A stretch of DNA of 64,000 nt from CAVQAH01 sp963784195. Lineage in GTDB: Bacteria; Acidobacteriota; Vicinamibacteria; Vicinamibacterales; 2-12-FULL-66-21. The notes under the pieces were generated by a model. That model saw only the letters and a list, made by a program, of their open reading frames with translations, was not told the DNA's origin and searched no databases. Positions 29,517 through 39,619 of the stretch are shown here, one piece after another. The stretch's first letter is position 1, and each line of letters starts with the position of its first letter. The stretch is taken from assembly GCA_963784195.1 (NCBI GenBank), contig CAWARA010000005.1, forward strand, positions 1-64,000, given 5' to 3'. The position numbers and the translations under genes were made by a program.

Positions 29517-30960
29517 CGTCCCCGTACTGTTCGAGGAACCTCTTCATCTTCAGTTTGCGGCGCGTGCTCTGCGACGTCATGTAGCGCACGGTTCCGAAGA
29601 TCGGCCGTTCGGGCCACGGTCGATCGTAACGTCCCATGACCCACGCATAGCTCGCGTACGAATTCGGGTCGCGTCCGTCCAGCGAATAGCGATCCATGAG
29701 CGTGCGCATGGTGTCGAGTGCCTGCGACGGCTGCCGGCTCCACTCGAGAATCTTCTTACCCCACAACATGCGCAGATAACCGTGGAACCAGCCTTCCGCG
29801 ACCATCTGACGTTGTGCCGCATTCCAGATCTCGTCAGATGTACTCGCAGATTCGAGTTGATCGAGCGAATACACGTTGGGACGGCGGTCCCTGGCGTGCC
29901 GCTGGAGTGTCTTGCGAGACCATTGAGGCAGGCTGTCGTAGCTCGTGTAGTCCTCGATGTATTCGCAGCCGTTGAACGAGAGCTCGCGCCACACGACGAG
30001 CTGATCGAGAAAGGCCTCAGCCGACCGCGAGACGCCCCACCATCCTTCACGCGCACCTCCGCCACGCTGCGCCAGCTTTCGGGTGGTCCACCGCTCGTGG
30101 GTCATGATCGACGAGAAGATCTCGTGTGCAGAGATGTGCCCGAAGTGGAGGAAAGGGGAGAGCCGGCTGGTGCAGTCCTCGTCAGGATGATTTCGATTCT
30201 CGGCGTACTCTTCTAGATGCGTATCGACAAAGCGTCGGAGGTGGGCTTCGGCGTTCCTTGGGCCTCCCCGTACGCCGACACGCCGAATCGCGCGATCGAT
30301 CGGGAGGCCTGCGAGATCACCCGCCAGCAGCGTTGACCCGGCAGCCGGCCATCGTCGTACCACATCCGCCGGGATTTGTTTCAATCGCAGACCGCGCGGC
30401 AAGCGCCGCAACGGGTTCTCGTCAGGGACGTTGACGATGTGATCGCGCAGCACGCGTTGTGCGAAGGCACGATAGAAGCGTGCGGCGGTGAAGGCGCGCC
30501 CGTGCTCGGCCAGGGGAATCAGCCCGTTTCCGTCGACCGCCTCCATTCTTACGCGCACCTTCCGCGCTGCCGCGGCAAGCATGCGCGGAATGAAGAACGC
30601 CGGGTACCAGTCGGTGACGACCGCGCAGGCGCGCCGCGCCAGCGACTCGATCAACCCACGGCCGGCACCTTTTCGAGGCTCGACGTATGGGTAATAGAGC
30701 GCCCTGCTTCCCGCGGCGTCACGCTGGTTGTCGGCCATCCCGTCGAGCACGAACTGGTGCAGTCGTTCGCTGGCAAACGGGTAATCGCAGCGCAGGGCCT
30801 CGAGAATCAGGAGCGGCCGGTTGAATTCGCGGGCGAGATCGACGGCGCGCTGCAGGCCGAAGTTCCACCGCAGCCTGCGCGCCGCAACCATCCAGTAGAG
30901 GACGAATTCTCCAGCCGGGTTGATCGGAGCGCTGTTCAGAAATCTGAGGCGGGATTGCAT
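29479..30960 (-). CDS. Class II CPD deoxyribodipyrimidine photolyase
   Basis: 493 residues from ATG 30960. The N-terminal Rossmann domain starts GEFVLYWMVAARRLRWNFGL, as in class II enzymes. The FAD-binding half carries FLDQLVVWRELSFNGCEY, GWFHGYLRMLWGKKILEW and the class II signature YSLDGRDPNSYASYAW with GRYDRPWPERPIFG. It repairs cyclobutane pyrimidine dimers using blue light and FADH-. The upstream 53 codons of the open frame are repeat-derived and excluded. The last codons overlap the convergent amidohydrolase. Confidence 0.92.
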   Translation of the reverse strand: MQSRLRFLNSAPINPAGEFVLYWMVAARRLRWNFGLQRAVDLAREFNRPLLILEALRCDYPFASERLHQFVLDGMADNQRDAAGSRALYYPYVEPRKGAGRGLIESLARRACAVVTDWYPAFFIPRMLAAAARKVRVRMEAVDGNGLIPLAEHGRAFTAARFYRAFAQRVLRDHIVNVPDENPLRRLPRGLRLKQIPADVVRRWPAAGSTLLAGDLAGLPIDRAIRRVGVRGGPRNAEAHLRRFVDTHLEEYAENRNHPDEDCTSRLSPFLHFGHISAHEIFSSIMTHERWTTRKLAQRGGGAREGWWGVSRSAEAFLDQLVVWRELSFNGCEYIEDYTSYDSLPQWSRKTLQRHARDRRPNVYSLDQLESASTSDEIWNAAQRQMVAEGWFHGYLRMLWGKKILEWSRQPSQALDTMRTLMDRYSLDGRDPNSYASYAWVMGRYDRPWPERPIFGTVRYMTSQSTRRKLKMKRFLEQYGDATSAARGPAKRR

Positions 30961-30972
30961 TGGGGCATGGGC

Positions 30973-31143
30973 CGTAGTTCGTAGTTCGTAGTTCGTGGCT
31001 CCGTAGCTCGGAAACCGCCGACAACTTCGGCGAGACACGAACCACGAGCCACGCCCGCCTCCGCTCGTCGCGTGCGCTGACCGCGACGAGCTCTGACGAG
31101 GCCTCGCCGAAGCGCGCAACGACTCAGCGCGCGAAGGCGGGAA
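30973..31143. repeat. Heptamer-repeat hairpin followed by a GC-rich inverted repeat
   Basis: Tandem TAGTTCG heptamers at 30973-30999 face CACGAACCACGAGCCACG at 31036-31053. A second imperfect inverted repeat follows at about 31056-31143 (CCCGCCTCCGC against GCGAAGGCGGG, with GCTCGTCGCG/CGCGACGAGC inside). It occupies the gap between ahcY and photolyase and is related in sequence to the element at 21411. Confidence 0.75.
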
Positions 31144-31159
31144 CCACGGCAGCGGAGCG

Positions 31160-32659
<1,500 letters not shown>

Positions 32660-32753
32660 TCCTGGTCCTCTTTGATTGTGCGCGCCTGGGGCTCCACCCC
32701 CCAAAGCGCTCTCACTAGTTACTTACTCACATTCATGCACGAGCCGACGGCCG

Positions 32754-32850
32754 CGCGACGATCGCGACGGTCACGACGAACACGACGCACCAAACCAACA
32801 TGACGTCGTGCTCGTCGCGGCCGTCGTGATCGTTGTGAAAACCGTCAAGA
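32754..32850. repeat. GACGA-rich imperfect hairpin, copy 2
   Basis: GCGACGGTCACGACGAACAC-type units at about 32764-32792 face GTCGTGCTCGTCGCGGCCGTCGTG at about 32809-32832. It lies between ahcY and the ArsR-methyltransferase gene, both on the minus strand, so it could attenuate or terminate readthrough. It is related to the elements at 16909 and 36119. Confidence 0.55.
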
Positions 32851-32869
32851 CGTTCATACAAAACAGCCG

Positions 32870-33811
32870 CTACGCCGCAGGTTTGCGGACGCTCGCCACA
32901 AACAGCGCAGGACCCTTGGCGTCCGAATCCAGTGGTAGTGTGACGATCCTGGCGTCGTTGAGTCCCGCTTGCGCGAGCATTTTCTTCATCTGCCCTTCAT
33001 CGAACCCCAGCCACACATGGCCCATCTGATGGCGATACTCTTCGCGGTCGTGGGGGAGCATGTCGCAGATCAGCAAACGGCCGCCCGGTTTCAGCACGCG
33101 ACCGGCTTCGGCAAGCGCGGCTGCCGGATCCGGCAGGTGATGGAGCACGAGGAGTAGCGTCGCGGCATCGAGCTCGGCATCGTCAATCGGCACCGCCTCG
33201 AGCTCGCCGCGACGGACGTCGACGTTCGCAAAATCCTGCAGACGCCGACGCGCGGTCTGCAACATGTCGTTCGACCGGTCGACCGCAATCACTCGTGCGA
33301 CGAAGGGAGCGAGCGCTGCGGCAACCTGACCGGTGCCGCATCCGAGATCGCCGATCACCCACTTCGCGTCGAGCAGGCCTGGAAGCGCGAGCAAGTGAGA
33401 CGACCGCCCGAACATTTCTTGCCGGAGCCGGTCCCATTGTCCGGCGGCTGACTCGAAGAACTCCTGAGACTTGGTCTGACGACGCGCCAGCACGCTCGAC
33501 AGGCGTCGCGCGTCCTGATCGGCGCCCGGCGTTGTTGCCACCTGCTCGCGGAGGAGCGACCAGAGCCGCCGCGTGACCGGGCCGCGATCGTCGAGTGCGA
33601 GCGTGTAGAAGCGGCTCGTGCCGTCGCGGCGCGAGCTCACCCAGCTGGCGTCGGAGAGCGTTTTCAGGTGGCGGCTGACCGTCGACTGGGGCAGCTGAAG
33701 GATGGTGCAGAGCTCCGACACCGTCAGCTCGTGGCGCTCGAGGAGCAACAGCATGCGGCTCCGCGTCGCATCGGCGAGGGTCGTCAGGTCGTCGAAAATT
33801 GCGACATCCAT
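32870..33811 (-). CDS. ArsR-type HTH fused to SAM-dependent methyltransferase
   Basis: 313 residues. Residues 1-95 form an ArsR winged helix (DATRSRMLLLLERHELTVSELC, LPQSTVSRHLKTLSDASWV). Residues 130-310 form a class I methyltransferase of UbiE type, with SAM motif VIGDLGCGTGQVAAAL, acidic turn VIAVDRSNDML and LLLVLHHLPDPAAALAEAGRVLKPGG. The N-terminal HTH lacks the cysteine metal site of metal sensors. Fusion of an ArsR domain to a SAM-binding fold next to ahcY suggests a regulator that senses SAM or SAH (as SahR does in other bacteria), or a methyltransferase with self-control; this is inference. ATG 33811 overlaps a palindrome. Confidence 0.85.
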   Translation of the reverse strand: MDVAIFDDLTTLADATRSRMLLLLERHELTVSELCTILQLPQSTVSRHLKTLSDASWVSSRRDGTSRFYTLALDDRGPVTRRLWSLLREQVATTPGADQDARRLSSVLARRQTKSQEFFESAAGQWDRLRQEMFGRSSHLLALPGLLDAKWVIGDLGCGTGQVAAALAPFVARVIAVDRSNDMLQTARRRLQDFANVDVRRGELEAVPIDDAELDAATLLLVLHHLPDPAAALAEAGRVLKPGGRLLICDMLPHDREEYRHQMGHVWLGFDEGQMKKMLAQAGLNDARIVTLPLDSDAKGPALFVASVRKPAA

Positions 33812-33838
33812 CCGTATATCCGGATGTAATGCTACATC
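33809..33838. promoter_or_regulatory. Two overlapping inverted repeats at the ArsR-MTase start
   Basis: CATCCG-TATATC-CGGATG (33809-33826) overlaps the start codon of the ArsR-methyltransferase gene, and GATGTA-ATGC-TACATC (33823-33838) lies just upstream. Both are perfect inverted repeats and AT-richer than their surroundings. ArsR-family proteins bind such sites near their own promoters, so autoregulation is plausible. Confidence 0.5.
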
Positions 33839-33868
33839 ATTTGCGCAACCCCTGCAACTTCCCGCAAC

Positions 33869-33907
33869 AGGTGGCTGGCACCTGCCCCGGGAAGGTGCCA
33901 GCCACCT
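33869..33907. repeat. 15-bp-arm inverted repeat (AGGTGGCTGGCACCT)
   Basis: A perfect hairpin: AGGTGGCTGGCACCT, 9-base loop, AGGTGCCAGCCACCT. It stands alone in the 33839-34027 spacer between two divergent genes, with no T-tract on either side. This fits a dispersed palindromic repeat better than a terminator. Confidence 0.7.
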
Positions 33908-34027
33908 ATTCGCTGAAAGTTCGCTATGTGCAGAAATTGCAACTACTTGGAGCCGGAACGCCGGGCGGGACCGACTGTGACAGGTCATCAGTGAGGCGCT
34001 CGTATATGCTTGTCGAAGGCCTAACGC

Positions 34028-36095
34028 GTGAAGCGGTACTTTCTCGGATCGGCTCTGCTCCTGGCGGGAATCGTCATCTATTTCGCCATCCGATCGGGCT
34101 CGACCCCGCCGCCAGCCTCTTCCCAGCCCGCCGCCAGGCCCAGCATCGTCTTCATCACCATCGACACGCTCCGCGCCGATCGGCTCGGCCGCGGGCTCAC
34201 GCCTGCGCTGGACGGCCTGAGTGCATCCGGCGTTCGCTTCCTCAACGCCCGCGCTACCGTTCCGCTGACGCTGCCCTCGCACGTTTCGATCATGACCGGC
34301 ACCCTGCCACCAGAGCACGGCGTCCGCGAGAACGGTGTGATCTTTCGCCATGGTGTCGAACCAATCGCGCGAACACTGCGCACGAACGGCTATCAAACGG
34401 CGGCCTTCGTTGGCGCTTACGTGCTCGATCGGCGCTTCGGCCTTGCCGAGGGCTTCGATATTTATGACGACAAGGTCCGTCGCGATCCCGATGCGATGGG
34501 CCGCCTCGAGGCTGAACGTCGCGGCTCCGAGGTCGTCGATGCGGCACTGGCGTGGCTCGATCAGGCACGGACGCCCTTCTTCCTCTGGATTCACCTCTAC
34601 GATCCGCATGCGCCGTACGTCGCGCCGCCCGAATTCGTCGCGAAGGCCGGCGGCAACGCGTACGACGGCGAGGTCGCGTACTCGGATGCGCAGGCCGGGC
34701 GTCTGCTCCAGCGTCTTCGCGATCGCGGGTACAGCGATCGCACCGTCATCGCGGTCATGGGCGATCACGGCGAAGGGCTCGGCGACCATGGCGAGCAGAC
34801 CCACGGCATGCTCGCCTACGATGCCACGCTGCGTGTTCCGCTCGTGATCGCCGGTCCAGGCATCTCGCCCGGTCGAGATTTCGACACCTGTGTCCCTGGC
34901 TGACGTGGCCCCGACCATCCTCCGACACGCAGGGATCGGCTCACCCTCAGCGGACGCGGTCAACTTGCTGGAGACCGCCGCCAGGGAACGTGACGTCTAC
35001 AGCGAATCGGAGTACGGGCAGACCGCCGGCTGGCATCCCATCGCGTCGCTGTCAGGCGAGCAGTGGAAGCTCGTCCTCTCGTCCGAGACCGAGCTCTACG
35101 ACCTGAAATCAGATCCTGCTGAAGGCCGGAACGTCGCCGCCGATCACGATGGGATCGTGCAGGGCATGACGACGAGACTGCAGGCGATGAAGGCGGTAAA
35201 GGCCGCGCAGCCGTCGTCGAAGGCTATCAGCACGGAGGCGAGCGAGCGCCTGAGGGCTCTCGGCTACGCGAGCGGCGGTCCTGTTGCTCCGGTCGCGGCG
35301 GGCGCACCGAATCCTGCTCGCGTGATTGACGCGTGGAACCGGTTCGAGTCCGCGCTGACGGAACTCAATGCCGGACGTGCCTCCTCGGCCTTGCCGGCGC
35401 TGCGCGAGCTCGCGACCCGATTTCCTGCGGGGCCAGTTTTTCAATCGACATATGCGAGAGCGCTGATGGATGCCGGGCAGGCCAGCGAGGCTCTCCGCGT
35501 GTATCGAGCCGCGGTCGAGCGCTGGCCATCGGATGCGACCCTGTATCACGAGCTCGCGGTCGCCGCGCGAACCGCGGGACATGCCGACGAAGCGCGCCGC
35601 GCTGAGGAAGCCGCGCTGGCGGTTGAAGCGAACAATCCGGCAGCCTTGAACGGACTCGGACTCATCCATGCTGACGCGGGACGCGCATCCGAAGCGGCGC
35701 CATTCTTCGAGCGCGCCGCGCAGGCGGATCCGTCGAACGCCTCCTACTGGGCCAACCTCGGGAATGCCCGGCGCGAGCTTGGTTCGCTCGCGCAGGCCGA
35801 GACCGCGTATCGTCGCGCGCTCGATGCCGATCCCGCGCACGCTGACGCGGCCAACGGGCTCGGCGTGCTGCTGGTGCAGGGCGGACGTCCCGCTGAGGCG
35901 ATTCCCTGGTTCGAGTTGGCGCTGAAGTCCTCGTCAGACTTTCACGAGGCGCGACTGAATCTGGGGATTGCGTATCAGGAGAGCGGGCAGAGGGACAGGG
36001 CCGTGGCGGTGTATCGCGAGCTGATCGCGCAAGCGCCGGCTGCGGGGCGAGAAGCGAAGGCCGCGCGGGAGTTGCTTAAGTCGATGGGGGGCTGA
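34028..36095 (+). CDS. Sulfatase/alkaline-phosphatase-superfamily protein with TPR domain (one frameshift)
   Basis: About 688 residues after correction. An N-terminal membrane anchor (5-21) is followed by a sulfatase fold: FITIDTLRADRLG supplies metal-binding aspartates and GDHGEGLGDHGE the late metal site. At the nucleophile position the sequence is T81-L-P-S-H, so the Cys or Ser needed for formylglycine is replaced by Thr. The C-terminal third (about 430-680) is a TPR array. The frame breaks at 34887-34889; dropping one base joins RDFDT to VSLADVAPTILRH. It starts with GTG. The second copy near 61-63 kb is intact. The substrate is unknown; phosphoester or phosphotransfer chemistry on a cell-surface polymer is possible. 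Confidence 0.82.
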
Positions 36096-36118
36096 CACCT
36101 GCCGTCACACGTGCGAAC

Positions 36119-36208
36119 ACGACGAGCACGACGACGCGACGAACACGACGACTGATCTGGTGGCTTTTCTTGACGTCGTGTCGTCGTGACCGTCGTGCTC
36201 GTCGCGCC
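36119..36208. repeat. GACGA-rich imperfect hairpin, copy 3
   Basis: CGACGAGCACGACGACGCG at 36119-36150 pairs with CGTCGTGACCGTCGTGCTCG at 36174-36207 with few mismatches. It lies at the 3' end of the sulfatase gene. It belongs with the elements at 16909 and 32754. Confidence 0.6.
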
Positions 36209-36228
36209 CAGCCGTGAGCGTCGACACG

Positions 36229-36276
36229 GTCCGGCTAAAGCCGGGACACCACGAACGAGTCCGGCTGAAGTCGGAC
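36229..36276 (+). repeat. REP-like palindromes, copies 2 and 3
   Basis: GTCCGGCTAAAGCCGGGAC at 36229 is followed by ACCACGAACGA, then a second palindrome GTCCGGCTGAAGTCGGAC at 36259-36276. The first palindrome plus its flank matches the element at 3089-3117 on the opposite strand. Confidence 0.75.
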
Positions 36277-36289
36277 ACTGCGAGTTACC

Positions 36290-36326
36290 AAAAGAAAAGG
36301 GGCGCCCGGGAAAACCCGGACGCCCC
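36290..36326 (-). terminator. Rho-independent terminator of the TonB-dependent receptor gene
   Basis: Read on the minus strand, a GC-rich stem (GGGGCGTCCGGG, loop TTTT, CCCGGGCGCCCC; 36299-36326) is followed by TTTTCTTTT (36290-36298). It lies 22 bp past the receptor stop codon at 36349. Confidence 0.88.
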
Positions 36327-36348
36327 TCCTCCAGAACCGACGATCTGA

Positions 36349-39298
36349 CTAGAACGAGAAGCGGAACCCGAGCTGACCGACGCGCTGCTCCGGCTGCTGG
36401 AAGTCGCCGGAGAAGTTGGTCGGCTGCATGAAGTCCGGGTTCGGAAGGCCCGTGCCAAGCAGCCGCGTGGCGGTGAAGGCGGACGGGTTCTTCGCGTTGA
36501 GCACGTTGAACAGCTCGCCGATCGCCTCGATGCGCGACGAGCCCCACAGACGGAACCCGTACGACAGGCGCAGGTTCATCTGTGACCGCCATGCGCCGCG
36601 CCCGCAGTTGTAGGTCTCGCACGGACCGATGTCCTTCGGCGCGTTGCCGACGCCGTCGTACTGATACGCCCGCTCGGGAATATCGTTGATCTCGCCGTTC
36701 AGGTTACGTATCGATACCTTCCGTGGTGGACACGGGCAGCGGCGACCGGAACGTGTAGACCGGCGCGACGGTAAAGCCCTTCACCTGCCAGATTGCGGAG
36801 ATGGTACCGGCGTGCCGCGAGTCGGTCGTGCTCGTCGGACCGAACACCCGCGGGTCGTCGTAGAGCAGCTCGGCTTCCTGAATGTTGTTGCGAATTCAGC
36901 TGATCGACAGACGTGCCAATCGTCGCTCTTCGCCTCGGCCAGCGTGTAGTTCACGTTGAACTGGAGCCCGTTCGACATGCGGCGACGCAGGCCGAGAATC
37001 AGCGCCGTGTACTCGCTTTCACCCAGGCTCACTGCCGGACGCGTGCCCGGGGCGTTCGGCTGCAGGTTGAGGAATTCCAGGCGGCGCGGCGCACCAGGCT
37101 GACCCACCGGACGCGTGTTGATTCGCGGGCGTACGTTGAGGTCACGCCCGTCGTTGCGAACGAAGTCCGCCACCAGCACCGTGCTGTTGTTGAACTGGTG
37201 CGACCAGCCGAACGCGGTCTGCCGCGTGTACGGCATCTGGAGCCGCGGATCGACCCACTGGCCCCAGAGCGGCAACACGTCGGGATTTGACTCGATTCTG
37301 ACTCGCGATGTTCGAGATCGGCTGCCCGAAGCGGTAGAACGAGCCATCCGGGATTGCGGATGCCCGTCGGCACATCAACGTTGAAGACGACGCCCGAACC
37401 GATACCCGTCGCGTCGATGCCGGGGAAGAGTGCGTTGGAGTTCGTGTACCCCATGTCGGTGTAGATGCCCCAGCCGCCGCGGATGACATCACGGCCGTCG
37501 CCGCGCAGGTCATAGGCAAAGCCCAGGCGCGGCTGCCAGTTGTTCGTGTCTTCCTTCGGTTCGAGCCCCGCGTTCTCGAGGCCCTTGATCCCCGCGAGCA
37601 GTCCGGCGCGGCCCGCTGCCTGCACCTTCACGAAGTTTGGGTTCAACGACTGGTCGAATTGGAGGCCGTCGATGAGGTCGTAGCGCAGGCCCAGGTTCAG
37701 TGTCAGCCGACTGGTGAGGCGCCAGTCGTCCTGAACGTAGAACGCATACTGATCGAGCGGGATCTGTCGCTTCGTCGGCACCACCACTCCTGGTCACGGT
37801 GTTCAGCGGTCCGTTCACATCGTTGTCGAGGTGGTTGTAGGTGTAGTCGTTCGTGGCGGTATTGAAGGTGATGAACAGATGCGGCTCGTGAATGTAGTTC
37901 ACACCCGCCTTCATGTCGTGGCCCAGGCCGCCCATGCCCGACAAGCTCCACGAGAAGTCATTGCGGAACTGATACTTCTTCTGTTCGGTCGTCTGCGGCG
38001 TGTTGCCGTTCTGCCCGATGGTGACGCCATTGCGGAAGATCTGGGTCGGATCGCTGCTGTTAGCGCCGATGTGGTTGCGGAAGTCGGCGTACTGGAAGAT
38101 GAACTCGTTGAGCTTCGTCCCGCCAAGCACCCAGTTGTGATTCACGTTAAAGGAATTGAAGTCGTTCGCGCTCGTGCCCCAGTTACTCTCGACGGCCAGC
38201 GGATCGGCACCGTACGGCTGGGTGTTCTCGTTGCGCCCGTACCGCACCGACATGTAGTGCTGCGGATTCAGGTTCATCGTGCCCTTGACGGTCAGCAGCG
38301 TCTCGCGATAGGGCGTGGCGAATGTGCCGTCCTCGTTCGGGAAGAGTCCCTGCGTGTCCACGACCTGGAAGGTGTCCTGCTGCGTCCGCTCGTACGCACC
38401 GAAGTAGTGGACGCGGTCGCGCACGATCGGTCCGCCGAACGAGCCGCCGTACTGATACCGGCGATAGTCCTGCTTCTCGCTGTCGCTGTCCTTCTCGGTC
38501 TGCGTCATCGAGTTCATCGAGTCGTCGCGCAGCAGCGTGAACCAGCTGCCCTGCATCTGGTTGGTGCCGCTCTTGGTCACGATGTTCATGACGCCGCCGT
38601 TGCTGCGGCCGTACTCGGCCTTGTAGCGGGAGGTGACGAAGTTGAACTCCTGGATCGCCTCGAGCGGGAAAAGCTGCAGGAGCCCGCCGACGGTGTCGTC
38701 GTTGTTGTCACCGCCGTCGATCTGGTAGTTCAGGTTGCGGCCGTTGCCGCCCCCGATCTGCGGCGAGTACTGCGTGCTCTTCGTGGGGTCAGTGTGGAAA
38801 CCCATCGTGACGCCCGGAATCGTTGCGGCCAGGTTCGCGAACTGCCGGCCGTTCAGGGGCATGTTCTCGATGCGCGCGACGTCGACGACGCCGCCGACTG
38901 AGGACGCGCCGGTCTCGATGAGCGGGGATTCACCCGTGACCGTGACGGTTTCCGACACGGACGCCAGCTGCAGAGTCATCGCGACCGTGAGCGTCTGGCC
39001 GACGCTGACCTCGATGCCCTTGTTCTCGACCTTCTGGAACCCCGCGAGCTCCGCGGTGAGGTCGTACGTGCCGATCGGCAGCGCCGTCAGCCGGTAGATG
39101 CCCTGCGACATCCGACACGTCGCTGCGGGTGAAGCCCGTCGCGGCGTTCTTGCCGGTCACGGTGACACCCGGAACCGCAGCGCCCTGTCCGTCAACGATC
39201 TGACCGGTGATATTCCCGGTCGTCTGCTGCGCCAGCGCCGGCGTTGCGACCAACGCCAGTGCAAGCAGGGCAAACATCGCCCAGCTCAGTCTTCTCAT
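36349..39298 (-). CDS. Oar-like TonB-dependent receptor (multiple frameshifts)
   Basis: Reconstructed length about 980 residues. The signal peptide is MRRLSWAMFALLALALVATPALAQ. A carboxypeptidase-regulatory-like domain follows (NITGQIVDGQGAAVPGVTV, YRLTALPIGTYDLTAELAGF), then a plug (ENMPLNGRQFANLAATIPGV, NYQIDGGDNNDDTVGG) and a long beta-barrel ending VGQLGFRFSF with the terminal Phe of outer-membrane proteins. This matches the Oar-like receptors abundant in Acidobacteriota, which import large ligands across the outer membrane. At least five frame changes are needed (near 39110, 37790, 37310, 36890 and 36700). ATG 39298 follows GGAGGGG. A conserved noncoding leader lies upstream, and a terminator closes the gene. 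Confidence 0.85.
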
Positions 39299-39530
39299 CA
39301 GGCCCCTCCACACACGAGTTGTTAGAAAAGGAAACGGCGCGAAATCGCGCCGGTTGGTCAATCAGCAAATCCCAGACCGGATCAGTTACGGTGATGAATT
39401 GCGTTCGTAACTGGTTGAACGGCCTGTTTTTGTCCGTCAGTGACGCGGTGGTGAACGGTGTGACGAATGGCAGCAATCCAACTGTTCGGTGGACCAGTAT
39501 ACGGTTTTTTGGATTAGACGAGGCTGACGA
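39299..39530 (-). promoter_or_regulatory. Conserved leader upstream of the Oar-like receptor (leader A)
   Basis: This 230-bp gene-free stretch has clear similarity to 59043-59275, also read on the minus strand. Shared blocks include GCCTCG-n-AATCCA at the distal end, CACCGTTCA-n-CAC, ATTCATC-n-C, and GGGAYTTGCTGAWTGAC near the gene. Just after the last block is a hairpin GGCGCGA-AA-TCGCGCC (39336-39351). It contains the promoter and 5' untranslated region of the receptor gene; TTCRTCAC-like motifs repeat three times. It could be protein-binding DNA or a structured RNA leader. Confidence 0.55.
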
Positions 39531-39619
39531 GCTCGTGACCAGGTCCTGGGCACGGCCAGGTTGGGAGGCGAGACAAGCCTCATCGACCCGAGTAGACGCC
39601 TGTTTTAAGGGTTAACCGA

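Noticed and set aside
32660..32753. SAH riboswitch upstream of ahcY
   Set aside because: The leader has no match to the conserved SAH-riboswitch core that I can recognise; a covariance search would be decisive.
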